64,000 nt of DNA. Origin: an uncultured Polaribacter sp. (GTDB taxonomy: Bacteria; Bacteroidota; Bacteroidia; Flavobacteriales; Flavobacteriaceae). Below, piece by piece: positions 56,501 to 64,000 of the stretch; position 1 is the first letter of the stretch; each line of letters begins with the position of its first letter. The notes beneath the pieces are model-generated. The model was not told the origin of the DNA, made no database searches, and was given only the letters and a program-made list of their open reading frames with translations. A program made the position numbers and the translations under genes. The stretch is taken from NCBI GenBank assembly GCA_943788045.1, contig CALSOT010000006.1:310001-374000 (forward strand), in the 5' to 3' direction.

Positions 56501-57684
56501 ATAACGGTAAAATTAAAATAATAATATCTACTACAACAAAAAATAGCAAGAAAGACAATTTTGTGAAAATTGAAATAAAAGATAATGGGAAAGGAATTCC
56601 AAAAAAGAATTTAAATTTTATTTTTGATCGTTTTTACCAAATAGAAAGAGACGATAGTTCGCGTTCAGGTACTGGTATAGGTCTTGCTTTAGCTAAAAGT
56701 ATTATAGAACTTCACAGTGGCAGCATAAAGGCTAAAAGTAAAGAAAAAGAAGGAACATCGTTTGTGATTTTATTACCATTTGGGAAAAACCATCTAACAA
56801 AAGAACAAATTATTAAAGAGACAAATGAGATAGAAACGGTTAATTTCTACGAAAATGTCATTGTTAACTCTTTCAGAGAAAAATCTGAAAACAAAATTTT
56901 TGAAAATAGTGTAATAATCCCAGAAATACCAACAATATTAATTGTTGAAGATAACCCAGAAGTTCGAGTATTTGTTCGAGAAATATTTCAATTAAACCAT
57001 AATATTCTTGAAGCTGGAAATGGAAAGGATGCTTTTGAAATTGCAAAAAATAAAAGTGTAGATTTAATCATTAGTGATGTTATGATGCCTACAATGAATG
57101 GTATTGAACTTTGTAAAAGTATAAAAACAAATATAGTTACAAGTCATATACCTGTTTTATTATTAACAGCACAAACATCTCAAGAATCTCAAAAAGAGGG
57201 TTATAAAACGGGTGCCGATTCCTATGTCACAAAGCCCTTTGATGCAAATATTTTAGAACAGAAAGTAAAAAATCTTTTAAAAACAAGGCAAAACCTTATT
57301 AAAAAATTTAAAAAAGATCTTATTTTAAAGCCTAAAGAGTTAGAAATTACTTCTGCCGATGAAATTTTCTTGCAAAAAAGTATATCATTAATAGAAAAAA
57401 ACATCAATAATCCAGAATTTACAATTCAAGATTTTATTTCAGAAATAGGTATGAGTAGGTCTGCTTTGTATAGAAAACTAAAGTCACTTACTGGTCAGTC
57501 TATTTCAGAATTTATAAAAACTATTAAATTGAAGAGGGCAGCACAATTAATTACTCAAACCAAAATGAATATTTCTGAAATAGCCTTTGAACTTGGTTTT
57601 AATGATTTAAAACATTTTAGAAAATCTTTTAAACTACAATTTAATGAATTACCATCTCAATATCGCATTATGAATGCGAAGTAA
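53581..57684 (+). CDS. Hybrid two-component system regulator (HTCS)
   Basis: This single protein of 1367 residues senses a glycan in the periplasm and activates PUL genes. It has a signal peptide (ending SSAQ near residue 22), two seven-bladed propellers of Reg_prop repeats (many copies of NLWIGTxxGGLNFFN, about 30-700), a Y_Y_Y domain (about 715-790; YKLEGFDKDWNYIG, YTNLDPNEYVFKVKASNNDG) and a membrane helix (about 793-812). Then come HisKA with the phospho-His in FTNISHDFRTPLTL (about 848), an HATPase (VLFNLLSNAFKFT, DNGKGIP, GTGIGLALAKS), a receiver (ILIVEDNPEV, phospho-Asp in IISDVMMPTMNG near 1167) and a C-terminal AraC-type helix-turn-helix. All catalytic motifs look intact. Confidence 0.96.
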   Translation: MRLKNYTLLFVLLLIFYTSSAQDISGENQLLKFKQFSLAEGLSQSSVICMLQDSKGFMWFGTRDGLNKYDGHNFKTYRFDYKDKKSISNSFIRSLFEDKNGDIWIGTNNGLNKYLPGKDSFQRFKHSKNKNSLINNEIWSLASAEENYLWVGTNGGLEKFNTVTNKSDHVKNEKSILKNNIRSLFKDSKLNLWICNRENILLLNHNKKEFSEISYPATQVRKSTRNYAPVIYQDRNENIWLGYRDGLALYDKEKKKFLHFTIEFGAKSSILEEVRDIYEDIFGNFWVGTYNGLYIVNKERKSITHYIHDANNFNSLSHNSIYSIIGDTKGDVWIGTYAGGVNYYDRSYDSFKNYYAGSNNYKLNHKVISSLIEEPSGNLWIGTEGGGLNFLNKETGKFTYYTHDIYNSNSISSNNIKSIIRTQEGNLWIGTHDGGLNFFNPNRKPFVFKKYKRQQGNQKSISNNRVISLFEDYKKNIWVGTSDGGLNMFNIKNNSFLRIEHASRFIGEIIYNIASTNKKDILIISGNKGLAKININSKEITPIKYQIENKTEGNTIITLCAYEDRFNNLWIGTEGNGLFYYNTKTKKSLKYGISEGLPNEVIYTILPDHFNNIWFSTNKGLSRYNLESHQFKNFDVSDGLIENEFNYGAKLKLKNKELMFGSANGIVFFNPDKITENSFVPPIYITSISVNNKSYFSSTDITKGLELTHDQNVFGFNFIALSYSQSDKNKYAYKLEGFDKDWNYIGNKKSATYTNLDPNEYVFKVKASNNDGLWNEKGQSIKITILPPFWKTWWAYLLYLFILIAAFYLIRKYSLLRIHEKNELKQERLEKEKIEEINSLKLKLFTNISHDFRTPLTLIVGPLERMLKNKEGSNYIQKQHQTMYRNATVLLQLINQLLDFRKNESGKLKLKASQNNIVLFTENIKKSFEDLAEFREIDYSFKTTDINLEIWFDVINLKKVLFNLLSNAFKFTPNNGKIKIIISTTTKNSKKDNFVKIEIKDNGKGIPKKNLNFIFDRFYQIERDDSSRSGTGIGLALAKSIIELHSGSIKAKSKEKEGTSFVILLPFGKNHLTKEQIIKETNEIETVNFYENVIVNSFREKSENKIFENSVIIPEIPTILIVEDNPEVRVFVREIFQLNHNILEAGNGKDAFEIAKNKSVDLIISDVMMPTMNGIELCKSIKTNIVTSHIPVLLLTAQTSQESQKEGYKTGADSYVTKPFDANILEQKVKNLLKTRQNLIKKFKKDLILKPKELEITSADEIFLQKSISLIEKNINNPEFTIQDFISEIGMSRSALYRKLKSLTGQSISEFIKTIKLKRAAQLITQTKMNISEIAFELGFNDLKHFRKSFKLQFNELPSQYRIMNAK

Positions 57685-57772
57685 GCTAAATTATTTTTCT
57701 TGAAATATAAGTTACTTAATTTCAGTAGTTTTAAAGTATTTAGAACAAATAACCCCATTTCAAAGAGTCAGA

Positions 57773-57809
57773 ATCCCCCTTAGATTACCTAAATACTATC
57801 TTAACTTTA
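57773..57809 (+). promoter_or_regulatory. susC promoter with an ATCCCCCT box
   Basis: ATCCCCCT (57773-57780) is followed after 21 nt by TAACTTTA (57802-57809), a -7-like element 25 nt before the susC ATG. The same box and spacing occur before the gene at 63789. A weaker CCCCAT copy lies at 57753-57758. It is a candidate binding site for the HTCS. Confidence 0.5.
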
Positions 57810-57834
57810 CATTGTAAAATTAAACCAAAATACA

Positions 57835-60800
57835 ATGGTAAAAAATCACATTACGCTATTTTCTGATACAATAAAAACTAACAATATTATCCTGTATTTG
57901 TTTTTAATGTGCGCTCTTAGCACAAGTAACATTTATAGTCAAGTAAAAACAATTTCAGGTATTGTTTCTGATGAAATAGGTGATCCTTTACCTGGAGTAT
58001 CAGTATTAGAAACAGGGACTTTAAATGGAGAATCAACAAATTTTGATGGTAAATTTTCAATAAAGGTAAAAGAAGGTTCTTCTTTAACCTTTAGTTACAT
58101 AGGTTATAAACCTGTAGTGAAAATTGTAGGTAAAGAAAATATAATAAGTGTTGGATTAAAACCAGATATAGAAAATCTTGATGAAATTGTAGTAATTGGT
58201 TTTGGTTCTGTAAAAAAGACAGATTTAACAGGTTCTGTTTCGACTGTTAAAATGGAAAAACTTACTGAAGCTCCTGTTATAAGTTTTGATAAGGCTTTAG
58301 CTGGAAGAGTTGCTGGTGTGCAAGTAAGTGGAGGAACTGGAGAGCCCGGGTCAGGAGGAAACATTGTAATCAGAGGGGCAAATACTGTAAATGGAGACAA
58401 CTCTCCATTATATGTTTTGGATGGCTTTATCGTTGAAAACTTTAATCCAAGTCTTATTGATCCCTCAGATATAGAATCTATGAACGTTTTAAAAGATGCT
58501 TCTGCGGCTGCAATTTATGGAGTTAGAGGAGCTAATGGAGTTATCATAATAACTACCAAAAAAGCAAAAGTCGGTAAAACCTCTATTTCTTATGAAACAA
58601 GGCTAGATGCCAAACAAGTAACCAAAACATTGGATGTTTTGGATTCTTACGAGTTTTTAAAATTGTCTAGTGAAATTAATGCTAACAGTGCTGCATCTAG
58701 GTATTTTACAACGAGGGATCCTTTAACGGGAATTGGTACAATTGTTGGTACTATTGAAGATTATATTGATGCACCAACCAGAAACTGGCAGGATGAAGCA
58801 TTTAGAACTGCTTTTGCTAAAACACATAAAATAAACATTTCTAGTGGTGGAGAAAAAACAAGATTCAATGCTTCTGTTAATTCTTTAAAAGATGAGGGTT
58901 CTTTGCTAAATTCTAGTTTTGAAAGGTTAAATGGTAGAATTGATATCAATCATAAAGTTACATCTAAATTAGATACTCGAATAAGTCTGTTATATACCAA
59001 TAGCAAACAATCTGGTTTAGATACACGAGGTAATTCATCTTACTCTTTTATGAGAAATTTAATTACCTATAATCCTGTAGCAAATAAATTTTTAGATTAC
59101 GGAGGTATAGATCCTTTAGATGGAATTAGTGATGAATTCGATTTAATTAATATAGTAAGTTGGCACCCAATAGTATCTTTAGAAAACGAACAACGAAACC
59201 GTGTAACAGATCAATTTATTGCAAATTTAGGTATAAAATATAGAATGAATTCAAACATTACTTTAGAATCCAAAGTAAGTTTGAATAATCAGTTTAGAGA
59301 AAGTGATTTATTTAATAATAGTAAGACTGTTTATGGTAGATTAATTAATAAAATTGATGGTATTAATGGCTCAATAGATCATATAAAATGGAATAATTTT
59401 AATAATGTAAACACCATTAATTATAAAAATAATTGGAATGGTCATTCTATAAACGCATTATTTGGGGTTACTTTTGATAAAAGAAAAATTAGTAGAACCT
59501 ATACAAGATATATAGATATTCCTCAATATGTAGAAGAACTTGGAGTAAACAGTTTAGATTTAGGAACTTTAGATGAATCAAGTGATATCAACGGTATCAT
59601 TAACGAAACTGCAACCTTCTCTTTACTATCAAGATTAAATTATAATTACAAAGGTAAATATTTAGTAACTGCTTCATTAAGAAGAGATGGTTCTTCTATT
59701 TTTCGTGAGAGAAATAGATATGGTTATTTTCCGTCAGCAGCCATATCTTGGAATGCACATAAAGAAGGATTCATAAAAAATTTAAATGTTATTTCTCAAT
59801 TGAAGTTTAAAATGGGTTATGGTAAAACAGGAAATGATAGAATTCCTGCAAGTGCAAGAGATCCTTTTTTATCAGCAAATAATGCGAGTTATTTCTTTAA
59901 TGGACAAACAATACAAGGTGTAATCCCACCGACACTTGGTTCAAACCCAGATTTAGCATGGGAAACTACAGAGCAATTGAATTTTGGCGTAAACACAGGG
60001 ATTTTTGATGGTAAATTTTCTGTTGCTCTTGAATTATATCAAAAAGACACAAAAGATTTATTACTTAGAGCAGATACAGCCCCCTCTCAAACAAATTTAG
60101 CTCAATATGTCAATACGGGTCACGTTAGAAATAGAGGTTTAGAAATAACTCTAGCTACTACAAATATTTCAACAAAAGATTTTAGTTGGACGTCAGATTT
60201 TAATATCTCATTTAATCGAAATATAGTAAAATCATTACCAAACAGTAAGCCGATTATTGGAACCCCTAATTATTATAGAAGGTTAAGCACAAATCAATTT
60301 ATTGTAGAAGAAGGGCAACCCTTAGGAAATATGTTTGGCTATGTTTCAGACGGAGTATATCAAATAAGTGATTTTCAAAATTATGATGCTACAGCATCTA
60401 CGCACACTTTAAATCCTATGCAACCAAGTTACAGAAGTCATCAGCCCGGAGATGAAAAATACAAAGATTTAAATGGAGATGGAAAAATAACAACGGCAGA
60501 CAAAACAGTAATTGGTAATGCTCAACCAGAATGTTTTGGTGGTCTAACAAATACATTTAGGTATAAAAACTTTCAGTTAAGCACATTTTTACAATGGTCC
60601 TATGGAAATGATGTTTTAAATGCCAATAGACTAGTTTTTGAAAGTATGCAAGTAGCTAACCAAAACCAATTAGCAACTACACTAAATAGATGGACTCCTG
60701 AAAACCAAAATACAACAATGCATAGGGCTTTAGGACAAGGTTTTGAAGATATTTCATCGAGGGTTGTAGAAAATGGTTCATACTTAAGGTTAAAAACAGT

Positions 60801-61017
60801 AAATTTCTCTTATACCCTGCCAAAAACTTTTTTAGAAAGTTATAAAATAACTAGTTTAAAAGTCTATTTAGCAGCACAAAATTTATTTACAATTACCAAT
60901 TACAGCGGTTTTGACCCTGATGTATCTGTAATTAATAACCCTATAATGCCTGGAGTAGATTATTCTGGATATCCAATTCATAAAATTATTAGTGTTGGAT
61001 TTAATGTTACATTTTAA
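57835..61017 (+). CDS. SusC/RagA-family TonB-dependent outer-membrane transporter
   Basis: This outer-membrane oligosaccharide importer has 1060 residues. A long N terminus contains the signal region (LYLFLMCALSTSNIYSQ), then the carboxypeptidase-like domain (about 42-120; ISGIVSDEIGDPLPGVSVLE) and the plug with LDEIVVIGFGSVKKTDLTGSV, the SusC-type segment LAGRVAGVQVSGGTGEPGSG, SPLYVLDGF and LKDASAAAIYGVRGANGVIIITTK. The barrel ends in FNVTF. It is followed after 12 nt by susD, with which it forms the lidded transporter. The cargo should be the oligouronide made by the PUL's lyases. Confidence 0.96.
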   Translation: MVKNHITLFSDTIKTNNIILYLFLMCALSTSNIYSQVKTISGIVSDEIGDPLPGVSVLETGTLNGESTNFDGKFSIKVKEGSSLTFSYIGYKPVVKIVGKENIISVGLKPDIENLDEIVVIGFGSVKKTDLTGSVSTVKMEKLTEAPVISFDKALAGRVAGVQVSGGTGEPGSGGNIVIRGANTVNGDNSPLYVLDGFIVENFNPSLIDPSDIESMNVLKDASAAAIYGVRGANGVIIITTKKAKVGKTSISYETRLDAKQVTKTLDVLDSYEFLKLSSEINANSAASRYFTTRDPLTGIGTIVGTIEDYIDAPTRNWQDEAFRTAFAKTHKINISSGGEKTRFNASVNSLKDEGSLLNSSFERLNGRIDINHKVTSKLDTRISLLYTNSKQSGLDTRGNSSYSFMRNLITYNPVANKFLDYGGIDPLDGISDEFDLINIVSWHPIVSLENEQRNRVTDQFIANLGIKYRMNSNITLESKVSLNNQFRESDLFNNSKTVYGRLINKIDGINGSIDHIKWNNFNNVNTINYKNNWNGHSINALFGVTFDKRKISRTYTRYIDIPQYVEELGVNSLDLGTLDESSDINGIINETATFSLLSRLNYNYKGKYLVTASLRRDGSSIFRERNRYGYFPSAAISWNAHKEGFIKNLNVISQLKFKMGYGKTGNDRIPASARDPFLSANNASYFFNGQTIQGVIPPTLGSNPDLAWETTEQLNFGVNTGIFDGKFSVALELYQKDTKDLLLRADTAPSQTNLAQYVNTGHVRNRGLEITLATTNISTKDFSWTSDFNISFNRNIVKSLPNSKPIIGTPNYYRRLSTNQFIVEEGQPLGNMFGYVSDGVYQISDFQNYDATASTHTLNPMQPSYRSHQPGDEKYKDLNGDGKITTADKTVIGNAQPECFGGLTNTFRYKNFQLSTFLQWSYGNDVLNANRLVFESMQVANQNQLATTLNRWTPENQNTTMHRALGQGFEDISSRVVENGSYLRLKTVNFSYTLPKTFLESYKITSLKVYLAAQNLFTITNYSGFDPDVSVINNPIMPGVDYSGYPIHKIISVGFNVTF

Positions 61018-61029
61018 TATACAAAAATT

Positions 61030-62664
61030 ATGAAAATAAAATCAATATTTATAATAGTATTCTCTTCAATAGTACTTTTGGGATGTGATAATGAATTAGA
61101 TATAATTCAAAAAGATAATATTACACCAGACAACCTATACAATACCGAGGCTGGTGCATTAGCAGGTATTGCTGGTGCTTACAGTAGAATTGTAGCAGTA
61201 TATAAAGAAGCTGTTATCAATGCTCAATACCCTACAAATTTTACTGATGAAGGGCACTACAATAGAAAAGGTTTGAGAAGTATTTTAAAAAACAACTTTA
61301 CTGCTGCAGAACCAGATTTAAGATCTATTTGGGGAACATATTATCAAGGAATAGGAGCTATAAATTCAACAATTTCTGGTTTACAAAATTCACTTCTAGA
61401 AGAAGATGTAAAAATGAAATTTTTAGCAGAAGCACATTTTATAAGAGCATTTCTTTATTTTGATATCCAAAAAGCTTTTGGTGGTATTAAAGGATTACCC
61501 ATGCCATTAGAAGATAATAATAAAGAATTATTACCAAGAACAGCAGGAATAGATGTTTACAAACAAGTAGTAAAAGATTTAGAATATGCAGAAACTAATT
61601 TACCTACGGCTCAAGAAGTAGTTCCCGGACATGCAAGTAAAAGTGCTGCAAGAGGTCTTTTAGCAAAGGCATATTTGTATATGGCAAGTGATCCATTTAA
61701 AGAAACTGGTGCTTATCAAAAAGCAAAAGAATGGAGCTTAAAAATAATTAATGATGGTTATCACGATTTAAACCCGAGTTATGAAGAAGTTTTTAATAAT
61801 CTAGCAAAAGGAGAATATGAGCAAAAAGAAATGTTATTTCAATTAGGCTTCTCTTTTGCAGATAAAGATACTAGGCAATCGTCTAAATTGGGTTCTGGTT
61901 TTGGGATGAAAATAGATGATGAATCTTGCGGAAAAGGTTTTGCTCTAACGTATGCAACCATTACATTAATACAAAAATACAGGTCAGATCCAAATGATGA
62001 AAGAGGTTTATGGAATACAACTCCGTATTTTAACAGAAGAGGTAATAACTGTAATTTAAGTACAATTAACAACCAATTTATTTACCCAGCATCTAAATAT
62101 CGTAGATTTTTAGAGCCAGACAATTCCAATACAAGTTATGGTTCTCACCATTGGCCAGTTTTACGTTTTTCAGATATTTTACTTATTTATGCAGAAGCAG
62201 AACATAATATTAATCAAGGATCTACTTTAGCTTTAAATGCTTTAAATAGAGTTAGAAATAGAGCAAAAGCAACACCTTTAATTGCTATTGATGATAAAGC
62301 AATTCAAGAAGAACGTCTGTTAGAATTATGTTTTGAAGGACATAGAAAATATGATTTAGTGAGGTGGGGGATTCTAGCACAGAAAGTGGGAGAAACAAAA
62401 GTAGCAATGGAAACACTTTCTAATGATTCTAATTTTATAAATGACGATTGGACCTCTTATGGAGAGCCAAATTTAGGGCCAGATGGACTTCCAGAGAGTG
62501 GAGATGAGCCGGCAGTTCGTGAAATAAGAAAAAATGCATTTAACCCTTCTTTTAGTTATTTGGATGGCTACAATGATTTTGACCCAAATCAAAATTATAT
62601 TTTACCAATTCCAGAACAAGAATTGGGAGTAAATTTAAATATTTCTCAAAACACAGGTTGGTAA
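61030..62664 (+). CDS. SusD/RagB-family glycan-binding lipoprotein
   Basis: This surface lipoprotein of 544 residues forms the lid on SusC and binds the glycan. It has a lipoprotein signal (IIVFSSIVLLGC, Cys19), the N-terminal helical repeats (YNTEAGALAGIAGAYSRIV; FLAEAHFIRAFLYFDIQKAFGGI) and the C-terminal family segment with RFSDILLIYAEAEHNIN, ALNRVRNRAKA, EERLLELCFEGHRKYDLVRW and a final YILPIPEQEL. It lies between susC and the DUF5017 lipoprotein gene. Confidence 0.96.
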   Translation: MKIKSIFIIVFSSIVLLGCDNELDIIQKDNITPDNLYNTEAGALAGIAGAYSRIVAVYKEAVINAQYPTNFTDEGHYNRKGLRSILKNNFTAAEPDLRSIWGTYYQGIGAINSTISGLQNSLLEEDVKMKFLAEAHFIRAFLYFDIQKAFGGIKGLPMPLEDNNKELLPRTAGIDVYKQVVKDLEYAETNLPTAQEVVPGHASKSAARGLLAKAYLYMASDPFKETGAYQKAKEWSLKIINDGYHDLNPSYEEVFNNLAKGEYEQKEMLFQLGFSFADKDTRQSSKLGSGFGMKIDDESCGKGFALTYATITLIQKYRSDPNDERGLWNTTPYFNRRGNNCNLSTINNQFIYPASKYRRFLEPDNSNTSYGSHHWPVLRFSDILLIYAEAEHNINQGSTLALNALNRVRNRAKATPLIAIDDKAIQEERLLELCFEGHRKYDLVRWGILAQKVGETKVAMETLSNDSNFINDDWTSYGEPNLGPDGLPESGDEPAVREIRKNAFNPSFSYLDGYNDFDPNQNYILPIPEQELGVNLNISQNTGW

Positions 62665-62692
62665 CAAAATGATAATTATAAAAAACATAAAA

Positions 62693-63622
62693 ATGAAAAA
62701 TCAAAAATATTTATTTTGGATTATTCTATTATTCATAATCGTCTTTCAAAGTTGTGAAGACTCAGAAGTAGTAGAAACTCCAAACTTTACAATTTCTTAC
62801 GATATGCAGGCTAAAGCTGGAGAACCAGTTGAATTTAGCATTGTTAATTCTCCTCAATTTTTAAGCTTTTTCTCAGGAGAATTTGGTAAAGAATATAAAA
62901 ATAAAGACAGGACTAAAGCTGAAGGGGATTTTACAGTTTCATTTGAAACATCTAGACATTATCAAGACGGTGACAGTAGATTAGATGGTGCTTGGCGTTT
63001 TATGTATTCAACAGATTATACCGGATCTGGCTCTGTGGCCGATGTAGAAGCAGCAACATGGGTAAACATTTCTGATAGAGTTACGTTTGCAACAGAAAGA
63101 ACATATAACAAAACATTTTCAGGTATTACAGATATAACCGATTTATCAACAGATAAACCAGTATATATGGCAATAAGAATTTTAGCAGAGGGAAAGAAAA
63201 CAGAGGGAAACAGACAAGGTATCTTCGATTTTTTTAGTTTCAATCTTACATTAGCTTTAGATCAAACAAACAGCTTACAAATAGCAGATATGAATACCCC
63301 AGGTTTTTTTCCTGTAAATATTACTGGAGAAAATTCAAACCCTTCTTTTGATAACTGGATATTAAGAGACAAAAGCTATAGAATGCATGGAGGTAGTGCA
63401 GAATACACAAATGATGACTGGCTAATTACAAAACCATTAAATTTATCAGGTACTGTTGCTCCAGACAGAGGAGAACCCTTAAAAACCTATTCAGAGAAAT
63501 TAGAAAATTTTTCACATACATATCAAAATCCAGGCTCTTATACTATAACATTTGTGGGTAGAAATGAAACCATTTATGGCTCAGAAGAAACTATAGAAGA
63601 GTTTACTATTTTAGTTGAGTAG
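62693..63622 (+). CDS. DUF5017-family surface glycan-binding lipoprotein
   Basis: The protein of about 309 residues has a lipoprotein signal (YLFWIILLFIIVFQSC). Two starts are possible: ATG at 62669 and ATG at 62693; the second puts the signal peptide at the N terminus and is preferred. The DUF5017 pattern follows: MQAKAGEPVEFSIVNSPQFLSFFSGEFGKEYKNKDRTKAEGD, the FSGITD region, and a C-terminal PKD-like end (HTYQNPGSYTITFVGRNETIYGSEETIEEFTI). Such proteins take the SusE/SusF position after susD and bind glycan on the cell surface. A terminator follows. Confidence 0.85.
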   Translation: MKNQKYLFWIILLFIIVFQSCEDSEVVETPNFTISYDMQAKAGEPVEFSIVNSPQFLSFFSGEFGKEYKNKDRTKAEGDFTVSFETSRHYQDGDSRLDGAWRFMYSTDYTGSGSVADVEAATWVNISDRVTFATERTYNKTFSGITDITDLSTDKPVYMAIRILAEGKKTEGNRQGIFDFFSFNLTLALDQTNSLQIADMNTPGFFPVNITGENSNPSFDNWILRDKSYRMHGGSAEYTNDDWLITKPLNLSGTVAPDRGEPLKTYSEKLENFSHTYQNPGSYTITFVGRNETIYGSEETIEEFTILVE

Positions 63623-63646
63623 AAACATAAAAAGTAAAACAGAAAA

Positions 63647-63677
63647 AGCGTTTCAACTTAATTAGAAACGTTTTTTT
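63647..63677 (+). terminator. Intrinsic terminator after the susCD-DUF5017 genes
   Basis: AAGCGTTTC pairs with GAAACGTTT (one G-U pair) around a roughly 10-nt AT loop, followed by a run of seven T. It lies about 25 nt after the DUF5017 stop. Confidence 0.85.
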
Positions 63678-63713
63678 AGCCTTGAGACTCAGAACACCCA
63701 TTACTGAACAGTT

Positions 63714-63750
63714 ATCCCCCTGTGTAAAATGAGATATGAGTTTAAATTTG
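63714..63750 (+). promoter_or_regulatory. Promoter with an ATCCCCCT box before the last gene
   Basis: ATCCCCCT (63714-63721), then 21 nt, then TAAATTTG (63743-63750), a full match to TAnnTTTG. The ATG at 63789 is 38 nt further on. The box and spacing equal those before susC. A CACCCAT sequence lies about 12 nt upstream of the box, similar in place to the CCCCAT before susC. Confidence 0.6.
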
Positions 63751-63788
63751 TTAGCACACTTATTCATGAACTTAAATTAGAAGCAACA

Positions 63789-64000
63789 ATGAAAAAAATT
63801 ACATTATTAATTTTCGGGTTTATCGCATTTTCAATAAATGCACAAACAATTTATTATGAGGATTTTAGATACGAAAACGAAGAAAGGGGGTTTACTGTAC
63901 AAAAAGTTGCACTTGATGGTCAAGCAGCAGACCGAGTAGGAAAAAGAGTTGGTGACGTTCCGGATGCATCCGATTCAGATCCTGTTTTTGATGAAAGTAC
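63789..64000 (+). CDS. Secreted PUL protein sharing the YEDFRYEN module (3' end cut by window edge)
   Basis: Only the first 70 residues are present: a signal peptide (MKKITLLIFGFIAFSINAQ) and then IYYEDFRYENEERGFTVQKV with RVGKRVGDVPDASDSD. This closely matches the accessory module of the lyase at 47435 (FFYEDFRYENRGF, IGKRVGDIPDAADS). Here the module is N-terminal, straight after the signal peptide, so the downstream part is probably a different catalytic or binding domain. It has its own promoter of the susC type, so it is likely induced together with the transporter genes. Confidence 0.8.
   Translation, partial: MKKITLLIFGFIAFSINAQTIYYEDFRYENEERGFTVQKVALDGQAADRVGKRVGDVPDASDSDPVFDES

Overview
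The window looks like chromosomal DNA of a marine-type Flavobacteriaceae bacterium (Bacteroidota), close to Polaribacter by overall impression. The basis is strong AT richness, promoters of the Bacteroidota type (TTG, about 19 nt, TAnnTTTG), a T9SS sorting domain, a SusC/SusD pair, a hybrid two-component sensor, OmpA with thrombospondin type 3 repeats, and a leucyl-tRNA synthetase with the insertions usual in this family. Genus is an inference; no rRNA gene is present.

Layout. 1-9.4 kb (mostly minus strand): a truncated LolE/FtsX-like permease, rbfA, the atpD-atpC pair, an OmpA-family porin, glycine C-acetyltransferase (kbl) and an AddA/RecB-like helicase-nuclease. 9.4-13.7 kb: a metal locus in which a ZIP transporter and an MntR/DtxR-type repressor diverge from a TonB receptor and a thioredoxin-fold protein, with a candidate operator between them. 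13.7-24.3 kb: a small barrel protein, mfd, a membrane-linked MutS homologue, a ThiF/MoeB-rhodanese protein and leuS. 24.4-29 kb: rimP-nusA-infB. 29-40.4 kb: gapN and the branched-chain amino acid genes ilvA, ilvCNBD, leuB and leuA. 40.5-47.1 kb: a conserved gene of unknown function and thrABC. 47.4-64 kb: a polysaccharide utilisation locus (PUL) aimed at a uronic-acid polymer, running off the right edge.

How the genes work together. The ilv and thr operons each have a short open frame rich in the operon's end products just upstream (8 Ile of 20 residues; 5 Thr and 3 Ile of 13). The ilv leader is followed by a terminator and a possible antiterminator, which is the layout of ribosome-mediated attenuation. 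In the PUL, a secreted beta-helix lyase and a second secreted protein sharing its accessory module would cut and bind the polymer. SusC/SusD and a DUF5017 lipoprotein import oligomers, KduI handles the unsaturated uronate, and a LacI regulator plus the sensor control the locus. kduD survives only as a 48-codon remnant.

Three conserved genes (ompA, kbl, mfd) each carry one apparent single-base insertion. Three such events within 10 kb make sequencing or assembly error as likely as real inactivation. The most unusual protein is LeuRS, which carries a DUF559/Vsr-like nuclease-fold domain inside its editing region.
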